This document shows positions 23,457 to 60,850 of a stretch of DNA of 64,000 nt, in pieces. The stretch is from NCBI GenBank assembly GCA_032718475.1, contig JAUCBJ010001475.1:1-64000 (forward strand). Direction: 5' to 3'. The position numbers and the translations under genes were made by a program. The notes beneath the pieces are model-generated. The model ran no database searches, was not told where the DNA came from, and saw only the letters and a program-made list of their open reading frames with translations. This stretch comes from Nemertoderma westbladi (lineage: Eukaryota > Xenacoelomorpha > Nemertodermatida > Nemertodermatidae). The first letter of the stretch is position 1. The number at the start of each line of letters is the position of its first letter.

Positions 23457-26346
23457 ATGTCTCGACGGTGTATAGTCTGATGTACCTGCCTGTTGCAAAA
23501 CTAATATCTTTGCAGAATTAAGAGTGAGTTAACTATTAACTGTTTAGGTCTCAGTAAACTCCCGAGATACTTTAAAATTCATATTTGCAATGAACAACTA
23601 CAGTATTTCCAAGTTAAGATAGGATGTTGACTAGTCGAAGGTTATAGCTGCGTTTTCGAGGAATAGTTTTTTGTTGCTTAGTTCTTTAATAAAATAATAA
23701 ATATAACAGCACATTATAATGTCTAATGTAATTTGAATATGACTTTTTTTCATAACAAAATAAGTGTTCATTGGAAAAGTGACCTTCAACAAAGAAAACG
23801 TATTAATTTGTAAGAATCTGTGCTGCACTGATCTTTCTGTTTTCATGTTTGTTTCCCTGCCCCTTCGCTACCAAAACTGAACTACATACCATTGAACTAC
23901 ATAGTAACATTGCAATTATTATTGATAGTTAATTTTTTTAAATATAATATACCAAGCACAAGCCCATATTTTCAAGCATTCAAGCCCAAATCAAAGCTGT
24001 GTTTGATAAAAGCTTCAAATTTTCCCGTTAACTAAGCAGCAGTTTAAAGCCCTACATTCAGCCATATAACTGCGACCCCCTCTGTGACATTGATATATTA
24101 TATAATCTACCTCAGTGTGCTGCCATATGGCATGGCCACCGTGTGGTCCTACACATGTGTACGTACACCTATACTCCTAACCAACCTAATGGTGGAAGGT
24201 TATTGCCAGAGTATTTTTAGCAGCCACTCCCCCCCCCCCCCCCCCCCCTCCCACGCAGCATTCCTCTTACTCAACTAACACATAAATTGAGATCTGAGTT
24301 TTGGTTGGTTAAATGGTTAACATGAAGTGTATATGGCAAATTCGTATTATTATATGATACAACATATTGACATATATAATATTTTGAATTATTTCATAAT
24401 TAACATACTTTTAGAGAGGTTGTACCATGCAACATAACTTTAGTAGGTGAACCTATATTATCATAGCTTTTAAATTATTTTAAATTGTAATTTATATTAA
24501 CTTTATGCTAAGGCAATATGTTGTAGCAACCAGAGGATCCGAACGCTCATTTTCTTCGTATTGGTCCGCTGACTGGCTATTGGGTTGTTCTTTATATAGA
24601 GATATGGGGCTTTGTAGGCGAGCGTTTGTTGGTGTAGGGCTAAACTAAACTAAGCCTATGCCGGATGTTGCCCAGTTGGCTTGCTTACTATGTCTCCTCT
24701 GTCTCTCTGTTCACTGGTTGGTCATTGGAGATAAAACACAGCTGATTCCTTGTGAATCACCTTAGTGTGAGTGAGTGTGTGCAAGATTCTTAGTATTTTC
24801 GTTGTACAGTTGTTTGTATGGCAATGCGGTATGCATTTGTGTTCACAAGAAATAATCGTTAGCAATCAGTCGGTCATGACGATTTAAAAGCGTGCCGGAT
24901 ACAATTATAGGTGAGTCGTTTGTGAGCGTGGGAAGTGCCGGCTATTTATTAAGACCTATCTGCTTATTGCCTATCTCCTACTGTCATATATATGAATATG
25001 CCTACGGTATTTAATTTATACTCGTGTTTCTTTGTATTGTTCAGTTTGCATTTAACATCAAACAATATGCAGATATGTAGCTTAGGCCTTCTATATGTCT
25101 ATTGTCGGTACCGGTAGTCACGTTTCGGGTATCTGCAAATTCAATACAAATGTAATAGGGTACAGAATACTACATTTTTATTAATTTACGAGTTTGTAGG
25201 GCAGTACACTCAGACCTATATGGAATACTGACAAAAAGCGCGCCACACGCGTCCTGGTTAAACGAAAATCGCGCCAGCCATGATATTTAATGCGCGCCAA
25301 GCCAACAATCTGACTATGAAATTTTGCAGTAATTGCTTAATTGTAATAATTTCTGAATTTATCAGTTTATAATGCTGTAGCCCTACAGTAGGCTATTTTA
25401 ACATTAACATGCGAGCGTAGCGAGCAAGGAAATTTTCCAATTATGTTAACATAAATACAGTCTGACAGTAATAGTCAGATAGTGCTGTAGTTGTAGTACA
25501 GTAGTAGTAGCAGTAGGTCAACGTCACACTCACTGACTGTTTTTAAATGCAGATGTGATCAAATGCGAGCGTAGCGAGCACGAAAATTTTAACATTTCAG
25601 CATTTAAAGTAGGCAAACCGACTGTTTTCAAATGCAGATGTCATTAAATTGCGAGCTGGCGAGCGTAGCGAGCACGGAAATTCTGCTGAATCATGCAGGC
25701 TGTCATGGTTTTATTGGTTTGAAGAATCTGACAATTGAAAAACTTTTGAAACAAGTCATGTTTTTAATGGTCATGCTCAATCTGTCCGTTTCCATTTGTC
25801 CACAGCCAGACAGTGCTGAAGAGTAGGCTTACAGTATAAACGCGAGCGAAGCGAGCGGACATTTTTCAATCTTTTTAAACCTATGGAATAATTTCAAATA
25901 GAGCTGTAGAGTGGGATGTGTTGCCAGTGCACTGCTACGCTACCTCCTACTGTCCTAACCTAACCCTACATCCATATTCGCGCCAGGACCGCCAGGATCC
26001 TCAATGCGCGCCACACGCCCCTGTCACTACGCGCCAGGATCCTTAATCCGCGCCACACGCCCCTGTCACTACGCGCCAGGATCCTTAATCCGCGCCACAC
26101 ATGTTGAGCAAACTCTACATAAATTCCAACCTGGTACAGCAGTAGGGGCTATGGATGGAGGATTGTATATTATGGGTATATTTGGTTTATTATTTTGGTT
26201 ATGGTTATGGTTACCGTACGGCCGTCTGGCCGTAGTTGGTCTTGGTCACGCCTTAAACCTATTTAAAACTGTCATATGTAACCCTCACCCTACTGCCCTA
26301 CTGCCCTAAGCTTAGTAAGTACCTACTGTACTTAAGTCATAATCTC
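23457..26346. other. Intergenic; promoter-like stretch and short repeats
   Basis: No coding gene seen. 24530-24915 has a promoter-like look: GCTATTGG (inverted CCAAT) at 24578, TATATAGA at 24592 and a donor-like AGGTGAGT at 24910, so it could be an untranslated first exon, possibly of NLK. GCGAGCGTAGCGAGC-type words recur at 25411, 25564, 25655 and 25843. A poly-C run is at 24229-24248. Confidence 0.3.
25979..26101. repeat. 42-bp tandem repeat, about 2.7 copies
   Basis: Units contain CGCGCCACACGCCCCTGTCA and CGCGCCAGGATCCTTAAT. GC-rich patch in AT-rich surroundings; related words (GCGCGCCACACGCGTCC) occur near 25240. Confidence 0.75.
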
Positions 26347-26638
26347 GCCCATGTGAAGAATACCAGGATTTCACTTTTCTGCTTTTCGGTCGACTTTTTA
26401 TTGGAATTTTATATATGAAGATTTTTAATTTGTTTTAATTTATCTTTATTACTGTATTAAGTGTTTCATAGCGCTTATTTATGTCTTATAACCTGTACAT
26501 ATACTAATTCGTTTATTGTTTTGGTTAGATTCAGCCCTTCTGTAACCTGTGTTTTTGGTGAAAACCTGGTATTCTTCACATTGGGGTAACTGCAAAGTGA
26601 AATGTAACGGTAGAAAGTCTGGTATTCTTTACATGGGC
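26347..26638. mobile_element. MITE family C, copy 2
   Basis: Reverse orientation relative to copy 1. It starts GCCCATGTGAAGAATACCAG and ends with the complement at 26619-26638; motif D lies at 26512-26552. Confidence 0.85.
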
Positions 26639-26890
26639 CCATAATCTGATAAATTTTGTGGATTTTCCGACATTATTCTGTTATTGCTATAAGGCCCGAC
26701 TGCCCGAAGGAGAAGGACCGTTAATGGCAATAAACAAAAATCGTAGGTTTATCAGTTACCGAGTACCTATGCTTACGGTAGCGGTAGCAGCTAGCAGGCA
26801 GGTAGCCAAGGTGCTCTGCTAGAGATACTTAATTTTTTAGATTATTTAGTCATTACAGTATTAGCGGTACTTACCGTACCGTCAGACCGT

Positions 26891-27286
26891 CAGGGGCGCA
26901 GCCACGTGTCCCGAAAGTGGGGGGACGCGGGGACGATAAAATATTATTATTATTATTAAAATATTATTAAAATTATTTTTTTTCTAACCATAAAACAATA
27001 GGGGTCTATTACGAAATTTAGGGGATTTCGAAATACACCTTATCTTACATCAATTAAATTTACTACAGTACTATTGCCACTGCAGATACACAGTTTACGG
27101 GGTTTAAATCCCGATCAGAGTTTATTAAAATTATTTGACTTTTAAATTGAATATAAAAAGTGTAAAAAGTGCCGGTGACATATCCCCCCCCCCCCCCCCC
27201 CCCCCTACCTGAAAAATGTGAGGGCGTGTCCCCAATCAGCCAGCCCCCCCCCCCCCCCCCCCCCTGTGGCTGCGCCTGCGCCCCTG
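26891..27286. mobile_element. hAT-like MITE with two poly-C expansions
   Basis: The ends are CAGGGGCGCAGCCAC and its complement (with a 6-bp duplication in the right end). CAGGGGCG is a typical hAT terminus. Flanking 8-mers CAGACCGT and CTTACCGT agree at 6 of 8 positions, the size of a hAT target duplication. The right arm holds two poly-C runs of about 21-23 bases (27184-27206, 27244-27264). No transposase. Confidence 0.7.
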
Positions 27287-27460
27287 CTTACCGTAGACCG
27301 TAGCAACTTACCGGCTGACCGGTAGCTGCGGTAGGTAGTATTTGCTCATTCGATATATATACTATAGTATATAGTATACACTATATGAATACTATAGGCC
27401 TAGTAGTGCAGCCCAGCTGTAATACTGTGAATTTTACTATTATAAAATTACTTGTTTATT

Positions 27461-28100
27461 TTAGCGGTATTACTGCTGTACTGTGATAGCTATCTCCATT
27501 TTTAAATTTTTTTAGTCGTTTTTATTGAAAATATTATTATGTTCTAGAACAATATTCACATAGAACTTTATATTATTATGATTTCATATTACAATATTAG
27601 CATAAATTAAAATAAGTTACTTGGGTCTAGTAATTGTTCTTGATTAGTTGTATTAATCCATGAAATGGATTATCTTTATTAAGACCCCTCCATCGGAACT
27701 CGCCCAGGCGGTTCTTCAACCATAAAATCTGCTTCACAAGCAATTGAGAGGCAGAAAACCATGTTTCATTCCTACATGATCGACAGTGTCTAGTAGGACC
27801 TTTGCATCACCACATCAGCTTCGTTATGCCATTCATTCTCCTTCGAATGACATGTGCATTGAAATCAGTTAGTGACCGTACACATGGTTGAATGTCACTA
27901 CCGGTAGTAATCCAACCGATTGAGCAAAAGTAATAAATATATAATAGCCGAATAGCGCTCTCTTCTGTTGCCAATAAAGATGCAATTTCGAAATGTTAGG
28001 GTCAGTCATTATGGAAATAATAACGAACACGTCTAGAATAAAAATCATTATTTTAAGAATTACAAAAATGGAGATAGCTATCACAGTAATACCATTTTAG
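27461..28100. repeat. Foldback element of about 640 bp
   Basis: GTGATAGCTATCTCCATTTT at 27491 has its complement at 28065-28085, and the flanks extend the match (GGTATTACTG left, AGTAATACC right) with a 5-bp indel. The interior is not coding. Confidence 0.7.
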
Positions 28101-28440
28101 CTGCTATGACTGTGATGTCTCCTGACTCAAGAATAAAATGCCGGTAATATAATCAGATCTGCAGAGCACAAAACTAGGACTGCAACCATACCTACCCTAC
28201 AGCCATCTGGCCATAGGCCTACCATGCTCACTGCGATACATGGAAATGAATCAGAAAATGAAAACATTGATATTTCAGGTTTAAACTGTTGCAGAATATA
28301 TTAATGACCAAAAATATTGATGATATTATAACAGTTTATTTACAGCGTATATAAATTTGTTTTAATTTTGTTTACATTTTCAAAAAGTACTACCGGTAGC
28401 AAGTAAAAAAACACTAGCTTCCATAAAAAATAACTACTAA

Positions 28441-28458
28441 GAAGGTTCTAGAACATTC
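28441..28458. promoter_or_regulatory. Perfect four-unit heat-shock-element sequence
   Basis: GAAggTTCtaGAAcaTTC: four perfect alternating nGAAn/nTTCn units, the HSF-binding arrangement. It lies about 1.5 kb before the NLK start codon. Function is inferred from the pattern only. Confidence 0.45.
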
Positions 28459-28571
28459 ACCAAAATAAAAAAAAAACACTTAAAAACAATATTATTACTA
28501 TTTTTTTATTTTTTTTTATTTTCAAAAATACTAGCTAATAAAAATCACTAGCTACCATTAAAAAATATCTG

Positions 28572-28584
28572 TTCTAGAACATTC
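28572..28584. promoter_or_regulatory. Perfect three-unit heat-shock-element sequence
   Basis: TTCtaGAAcaTTC in the second copy of the local duplication that also carries the 28441 site. Confidence 0.4.
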
Positions 28585-29937
28585 ACCAATTAAAAAACAA
28601 TCAAAAATACAACAACAATTTTTTTTTTCACAAATGGTCACACAAGCTATACCAGTGGCCAGGTGGCATTGCCGTTACCGGTACCTGTAAATGAAAAATG
28701 TTTTTCACCCGGGCTGCCGGGTGATAAATGTTTTTCACCCGGGTGGTAAATATTTTTCACCCAGCGGGCAGCCGGTGAAAAACATTAAAAAATGTTAATA
28801 ATTGGCCGCAATCAACCACCGTACAGCCGTACCGGTACTTTATTTCACGCCGATCCCGAGTGGTAATATTATTTACAAGAACGACCGGAGCGGGTGCGTG
28901 AAATATTGAAAAGAGGGTCCGAACACCGAAATGTGATAAAGCTACAGTATACACTTTATAATAATATATATGTTGTTTTATTGTTAAATTTCCGGATTAC
29001 TTAACAAGATGTACCGGTATAATATATGATATCGGCCATTTTTTATATTTGTATGTTTTGTTCACGATTCACGAACATTTTCGCTATTATATACTAAATT
29101 TCTAGAACTATGTTCTAGACCTCTTAAAATGGTTACAGAAACAAATTCTGGAACATTTTTATAAATCAGCAAACATGTTCTAGACCAACAATTTAAAAGT
29201 AACAAAAACTAACTACTGGTAGTATATTAATTTTGAACTATTTTAAAAATATAATATAATTTTATAATAATAATAATAGCTAACATGTTGACGAACATAC
29301 TATATATATATACTGTATATAGTGTAAAAAAATACCTTATATTCGGTAATTTCCTATATTACTGTATTAGGTAACTGCAACAAGAAATAGCTAATACACT
29401 CTGTTATTAATAGTAACCAAGACAGCACGAGCTAGAAATAAATACGTAAATTTTATTTACGACTACGACTCGTCCAGAGACGAGCGTTAAAATAGTCCAG
29501 AAATTTAACAATTACCGGTAATAAACAAATTTATTAAAAATAATTTTGACATTTTTTATTTCTACCTTAGTTACCCTCAGACCGGTAGGCCTAGTACAGT
29601 ACCGGTAGTATGATTGTAAGGAAATCATATCAGGATTCAGCATATTATAGTTATAGGGTACCGGTAGGATACAAGTCTGACAGTAGGCCACGGCGAACAA
29701 TTTGACGCACTAATGCGGAAACGGTAAATATAAGGTGACAGTCTGGTTGTTGTGGATTGCTGGATTGGGTGTGGTGAGACGTAACGGAAAGGAGGAACCG
29801 GTAATTTGGAGTTGGAGGTTTTGTCATTGTAAGTGCGTCCGCTGAGATCTGGTATAACGTCCCTCTATTCGTGTCGCTCTGCATCTGCCTTGTGTATTGG
29901 CCGCCGTGAATCTGTGCACAGACGCCTTGTTTCTACA

Positions 29938-54889
<24,952 letters not shown>

Positions 54890-57800
54890 CATACCGGCTG
54901 CTGAGATTGTAGTCCGACTACTAACTGGCCCTACTATACTATAGCCTTGCCAAAGTCTCCGGGCTGCTCCGAGAGCAGACCTTGTAACACATTGCCTTCC
55001 TAGCCGTATATTTATTTATAAGCAACCTTCCGTTATTGTGTAACCTGTTTATGTATATGTCCGTACTAATATATCCGGCGGTATAATATATATATCTTCC
55101 ATTTTATCATTAATTGTAATGATGTGTTTTGTCTATATTTATTATACATTTACAGTTATATTTAAGAGTAAGATTATGGCATCATAGATTTATTTAATAT
55201 TTTGATTAGTTGTTAACGTATATTATTATATATCTACTACCGATATATATATATTTAGTGAATTATTGTGTTAACCTCAGCATAATATTGGTGTGTCCTA
55301 TAATACATTATACATATATATTTATTATTTATTGGTTTGAGGGCGCAAGAAAATATTAATATTATTAGTTGGCCATTGTGTGACGTCATGCTTGTTACTT
55401 CATCATCATTTTGTGCTCGTGTTATTTTTAATCAGAATTTGCTTTGTTTATTTATCGTTTGATTTTGTTGCAGTAATTTTTTTATCCCTCACTCGGTTTG
55501 TTGACGCGATTGCATTTATAATATCGGCAATTTTTTGTTTGTTAATAATTTAGCTATTCCTCAATATGCAATACGTGGTTTTTCAGGACTATTTCAGGCA
55601 TCTGTCTAGAAGACAGTGACTTTAGTGACTTTACCACATTGTGTTACAGTACACGTAACGGTATTATTTTATACCGTAGGTCTATATTGACCGAAGTGCA
55701 CATTGTCAATAACCCCACAAAATCCGTCGTTAAATGTTTGATTTTGATTGATTTCGTTTAAATTCCAATATATATATATTTTTTTTCACTAAATGTGCAA
55801 TTTTTGTCTCGTATCTTATTGTTATTATTATAATAATTCTGTTCATTTTTTCCCGACTAACAACAGTGGTTTTTGTTGCTTTCTAACATGCAATTTGTCT
55901 GTGAGTTACCCTTATTTATCCCCAAATTAAGACATTAATACAATTATGTAGGCTAATTTGTGTGAAAATAAAATCTTTTTTTGTCTGTAGTAGTAGATGG
56001 TGTTATTGCAGTATTTAATCAAGTGGCCTACCTGCACCCTAGTTTGTACTGTATTTTGTTCAAGAATGTAATATTAGAGTTATTTTTTAATCACGTGGTA
56101 TTTGGTCTTGTAAATACGGATTGTTATTTTCTAAGTTTAATCTAAGTAATACATATTTAATCTTGATTTTTGTTGTCATTTTGATCTCATGGTGTTATTT
56201 ATGTGTAGAAATTAATAGTTATGTTTTTTTTATTATTAAAATATATCCGTAGTAGCTAACAACATGACTGGGCACCACCAATCATTAAAAAAATAAACAT
56301 GGGATTTCTTGTTTAGAGATAAAAGTTTTTTTACATTCATTTTCGATGTATTTGTGATCAATTGATTACTGTCGGTTAATATATTATTTTTGAATATTTA
56401 ACACGGTTTAGAAAAAGTTACCTCCTATATTTATTTTTTTTAGAATATAACCAGTCTATCAAGCAATCAATTTCTTGTTCGAATGATATAACTTATTTTA
56501 ATTTAATATGATTTTCTTGTTGTGTTACGGTGTAGTAATTTATTTATCTGTCGTTTTCTTTATAAATCGTAGATATAGACTAAACTACTGCAATCTCTTG
56601 GAAGAGTGAATTTCTCGCAACTTAATCTCGTATGCAATCTTTAATACTATCATAAAATAATAACTTATGCAATATTTAATCAATCGCTTAACCATTCCTA
56701 TGGGCCAATAATATATAATTCGTGTATTTTGTGTTTTTGTTGTGTAATATGTTGTTACAGAAACTATAATGGCCAATCAACATTAAGGATTGGAGCGAGC
56801 GTTGTACATTGTCAACAATCCATCACACAACCCTTGTGTATTTGTTGTTGCCGTTGTTTCTGCAGTATCCATCTAGGATATCGATAATCATGTCATAGAC
56901 AACTCGTGCCGAGGATGCTTAGGAGTCTGGTTCACTGATCGTTCTATATACTGATTGGTGGGTGTCAGACTGAGTAAAAATAGTTGATATGCGACCCCGT
57001 ATAGCTCAACTTTGGCTGTGAGAGGGTGAAACTCACCCTGCTATGTGATCACTTTCAGTTTAACTTGTTAAACTCGAAGAGTTGTTGTTTTGGCGTTGTG
57101 GTTTCTAACTGTTCTTGCAGTACCGATCTTTACCATTAATTTTTGCTGAGTTTATGTTTAGGTTATGGAGTCCCATTGCATAATTTGTAATCTGTAGCTT
57201 TCGTTCCGTCTTTATACAACTTTAAAACTGATTACATTTATTTTTCCTGGAGCTATGCTGCCATACACATTTAGGCCCACAACTGTTTCTTTTTAAATGT
57301 TTAGATAGTTAGTATAGAGTATTACTTTGAGTTTGATACATTGCCTCTCGTTTGTGCATATATTTTATTTAGTGTTGCTTCTCTATGTATGCAACCTAAA
57401 TGACTTAACTTATTGGGGTAGTGAATTTCGATATCGTTTCTTAAATTGCGTTTCATAACGCCTTCCCACACTTTGTATAACTTTGATAAATAAGCGTCCT
57501 TGCTTAAATTTTTCCTTCTCTATATTTTTTCTCTCATCATTATAAGCAGTTTTGACCTTTTTTTTGTTTTCTTTTTTTTTCAATATCAGCACAAAATTTG
57601 GTTTATCGTGCACTTCGTTAAACCGTATTTTTCTAAAAATGTTTTTTAACGAAAAGTCACACGACGCCACTCGTTGCACACCTAATTACCCCACACTAGC
57701 CAAAACGATGTTTTGCATACCTACCCTCTCATTGTGGAGTGCTATTTTGGAACAAATTTTATTTTCCATGTTATTTAAGAATTCGGTGTTTGTTAAATTC

Positions 57801-58389
57801 AATCATGTACACAGTGAATCATGTTTAGTACTATTTTTAATATAACATATTATTATGATTTTTGTTGGATATACAATTTACATTACTTGTTTAACCGTCT
57901 GGTGGACCTCTTTCTGTTAAAAAATCATGTTGTAACGACTTAGTTTTGTGTTAAGAACTTAGTATCATTAATATTGATCGTATGTGCGTTTATATAGCTA
58001 AAACAAAACAATGCCTTTATAGACATTAAATAAACAAACTATCCATCATAAACATATCCTTTTGTGATCATCACTGAAATTCGGGTTGCCATTGTTTCTT
58101 TATGAAAACCTCCTTAGCATAACAATATAAAATTAGATCGACCGTAATGGAAGAAGCGGAAACTGACTGGAAAGAAGCGGTCTCAAAATCATATTCCGTC
58201 GATTTAACAGTGGCAATAAAACAAATATTACAGGAATTTAGAGGTTAACATACTTAAAAAGTCCTAATCAAGGCGCTGTGTAGTATCATTACCGAAATGC
58301 CTTTCAAAATTATAATTTAGTCTTAATTGATTCTTCGAAAAGTTATTTATATCAGTTATTTTTTTATAGAATTATACAATGTAAGATAT
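54890..58389. other. NLK 3' flank / 3' UTR; no further gene seen
   Basis: AT-rich. AATAAA at 55968-55973 followed by a T-rich run could end NLK with a 3' UTR of about 1.1 kb. Short frames at 57410-57845 on both strands are low-complexity Lys/Phe-rich and unsupported. A 33-codon frame from an ATG at 58147 (MEEAETDWKEAVSKSYS...) has coding-like composition but no partner. Confidence 0.4.
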
Positions 58390-58717
58390 GCCATGTAAAG
58401 AATACCAGACTTTCTGCCGTTATATTTCACTTTGCAGTTACCCCCATGTAAAGAATACCAGACTTTCTGCCGTTATATTTCACTTTGCAGTTACCCCCAT
58501 GTGATGAATACCAGGTTTTAACCAAAAACACAGGTTACAGAAGGGCTCAATCTAACCAAAACAATAAACGAATTGGTATATGTACAGGTTATAAGACAGA
58601 GATAAGCGCTATAAAACACTTAATAAAGATAAATTAAAAAAATTAAAAAATCTTCATATATAAAATTCTAATAAAAAGTCGACCGAAAAGTGAAATCCTT
58701 TTATTCTTCATATGGGC
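58390..58717. mobile_element. MITE family C, copy 3, with end duplication
   Basis: Same ends as copies 1 and 2. The left subterminal unit (end sequence through GCAGTTACCCCCATGT) is tandemly duplicated, giving a longer element. It abuts the second LINE. Confidence 0.85.
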
Positions 58718-58729
58718 GAAGATATATTT

Positions 58730-60105
58730 AAATGCACATCTACCTACATACATCTACATACGCCCTACTTTGTACCAAAAACCAGTATAGAAATAAGTGC
58801 ACAATATGTATCTAACGGTAGGGTAGCGGTCAACACAAATATTGGTCTCAGTACTGCAAATCCTCTGTTTTTTGTATGCTATGTAAATGATATGATAAGT
58901 AGTATAGATCCCGATTTTAAACTCATTTTATATGCCGACGACAGTGCTCTTATTTTCTCTCATAAAGATCCTATCCATATTTCCCAAAAGTTAAGTGCAG
59001 TTCTAGAATCCTGTAATGAGTGGTTGGTTGATTATAAGCTATCCATTCACTACGGTAAGACTGAAAGTATTTTGTTTGGTTCCAAAAGAAAGTTAAAGAA
59101 GGTAACTAAGTTTGAAGTCCCTATTTATAGTAATGGACATAAGATTGGATAACTGTTTATCAGGAGAAAGTACAGTGAAAAATATTTTCTCGAAAGTTAA
59201 CAGTAGGCTTAGGTTTCTATACAGAAATAAAAATAGTTTAAACACCGACTCCCGCAAGTTACTTTGCTCTTCTTTAATACAGTGTCACATGCACTATGCG
59301 TGCTCTTCTTGGTATGAAGGCTTAACCAAACAGCTTAAATGTAAATTACAAGTAGCTCAGAATAAAGTAGTACGATTTATTAAAGACTACAAACCTAGGC
59401 ACCACCTAACTCCAGATGACTTTTCTGAATCTGGACTACTTAACTTAGATAGTAGAGTTAAGCAGCTACGCCTTAACCATGTGCATAAAGTGTATAATGG
59501 TAAATGTCCCAATTACCTAAAACAAAAATTCAACAGAGTACGCGATACACACTCTTACAGTACCAGAGCTAGTGCTTCAAACTTATACCTCCCGAATTGT
59601 AAATCCTTTGAATCTGATACTTTCTTTTTTAACGGCATAAAAAATTGGAACGCTCTGCCTAATGAAATTAAAAACCTAAATAATCAACATTCTTTTAAAT
59701 CTGCAGTTAAATCTCACCTCCGTGTGCAATGTAAAAATAGGTACAATAGTCTTACAGTAAGTTATTAGTTTATTAATTATTTACTATTTATACTGTAATT
59801 ACGTTTTATATTAAATTGTTCTGTACAGTACATTACATCTTTATCGTTGAGTCGGACATTGTCACGCTCTCGGTAAAGTTGTACATGTACATAGTGTAAT
59901 TACGTTTTATATTGGTTTTAGGTTAGCGTAGTGTAATATTGTATTTGTAACCAAGTAACATAAGGGACCCCCTTGGAAATAAGCTGCAAAGCTTTAGGGG
60001 TAATCCTATATGTTATGTTGGACAATACCTTTATACCGGTACATTGTTTGGTGTATTTGTTATTGTTTTTACATAATGTATAAATAAATCTATCTATCTA
60101 TCTAA
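58730..60105 (+). mobile_element. Second LINE type, 5'-truncated, frameshifted
   Basis: A different non-LTR element. One frame (to 59152) carries a degraded pre-active-site segment, NPLFFVCYVNDMIS, and the intact active-site motif LYADDSALIF. The next frame (59112-59768) carries the C-terminal region (NSRLRFLYRN, CSSWYEGL, NGIKNWNALPNEIKNL). The two overlap by 41 bases, so a frameshift separates them near 59140. The end has a TCTA-repeat tail (60085-60105). Motifs suggest a CR1/Jockey-type relative; the clade is not certain. Confidence 0.8.
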
Positions 60106-60235
60106 ATCTGGAAGGTGGTACCCAGTTAGTGACAACCATACAAAAAATACAGATATGGTTAATGATAAACCAATAGTAAATAATATACCATATTATTACT
60201 ATACGGGAATGCAGTAACTAACAAAAAGTAACCTG

Positions 60236-60308
60236 TGGTTTCGCTGGGTCTCGAACCCAGGACCTTCTGCGTGTTAGGCAGATGTGATAACCACTACACT
60301 ACGAAACC
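60236..60308 (-). tRNA. tRNA-Val (anticodon AAC)
   Basis: The reverse complement folds as a cloverleaf of 73 nt: acceptor GGTTTCG/CGAAACC with discriminator A, A-box TAGTGTAGTGG, anticodon loop CTAACAC in a TCTGC/GCAGA stem, and a T arm CTGGG/CCCAG around TTCGAGA. It closely resembles eukaryotic tRNA-Val(AAC). No intron. All stems pair, so this is likely a functional gene. Confidence 0.95.
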
Positions 60309-60850
60309 AGGCGGAAGAACTACTTTCTATTAAGGTATACAACAAGAACAAGCCAATTCGTTTGGTTGAGCTTTGTTAGTTTGGATGGGCCCATTTACAG
60401 GTTTAGATATCGATATTAACGATTTCCTAACCATCTGTGACTGCGGATTATTTGGTTCTGGCTATAGTGTCTAAGGTAATGCTGGAGAACCTATCTATGC
60501 CTACCACGTTTGGGTATAATTGATATATTTATTTATGATGTATATTATGCGTATTGCAATACTCCCATTATGATTGCTAAATACCTGCTTGGTGCCTATT
60601 AATTACAGAAGTGGCTACTGACCGAACCCTCTAAATACCGTTTATTGTCTTTCGTTTATTGTTTTCGTTCCCCCAATACGCTTCTGTAACCTGCTCCTTT
60701 ACTAACCTGCTCCTTTAAATGATAATGGACCCGGTCAATGGGTCCGGTCAACGGGTCCGGTCAGTAGCCTTTGCCTATTAATTTAGGGGGGTCGAACGAC
60801 TGGGAAAACGCTATATAGGCCTACTTAACTGCATAAACTTGCGTCATCTG
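60309..60850. other. Intergenic; motif D copies
   Basis: No gene seen. Motif D (with an extra CCTGCTCCTTT) at 60648-60715 and a GGGTCCGGTCA triple at 60730-60763. Confidence 0.4.

Larger units (their letters stand above)
28101..29937. other. NLK 5' flank; AT-rich, hairpins and HSE-like sites
   Basis: No upstream gene seen. 28420-28590 is a two-copy direct duplication carrying HSE-like sites. 28690-28790 contains three ATTTTTCACCC/ATGTTTTTCACCC words and their complement GGTGAAAAACAT, a likely hairpin. Several TTCTAGAA palindromes lie at 29100-29180. No clear TATA box within 200 bases of the NLK ATG. Confidence 0.4.

Noticed and set aside
25411-25860. GCGAGCGTAGCGAGC words as a regulatory array
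   Set aside because: They are spaced irregularly within AT-rich DNA, and I can link them to no gene. Recorded only as a repeat word.
26004-26309. 101-codon ORF
   Set aside because: The first third is the 42-bp tandem repeat, and the rest has no supporting features.
57410-57845. Overlapping ORFs of 89 and 97 codons on opposite strands
   Set aside because: Lys- and Phe-rich low-complexity translations of AT-rich DNA with no motif.
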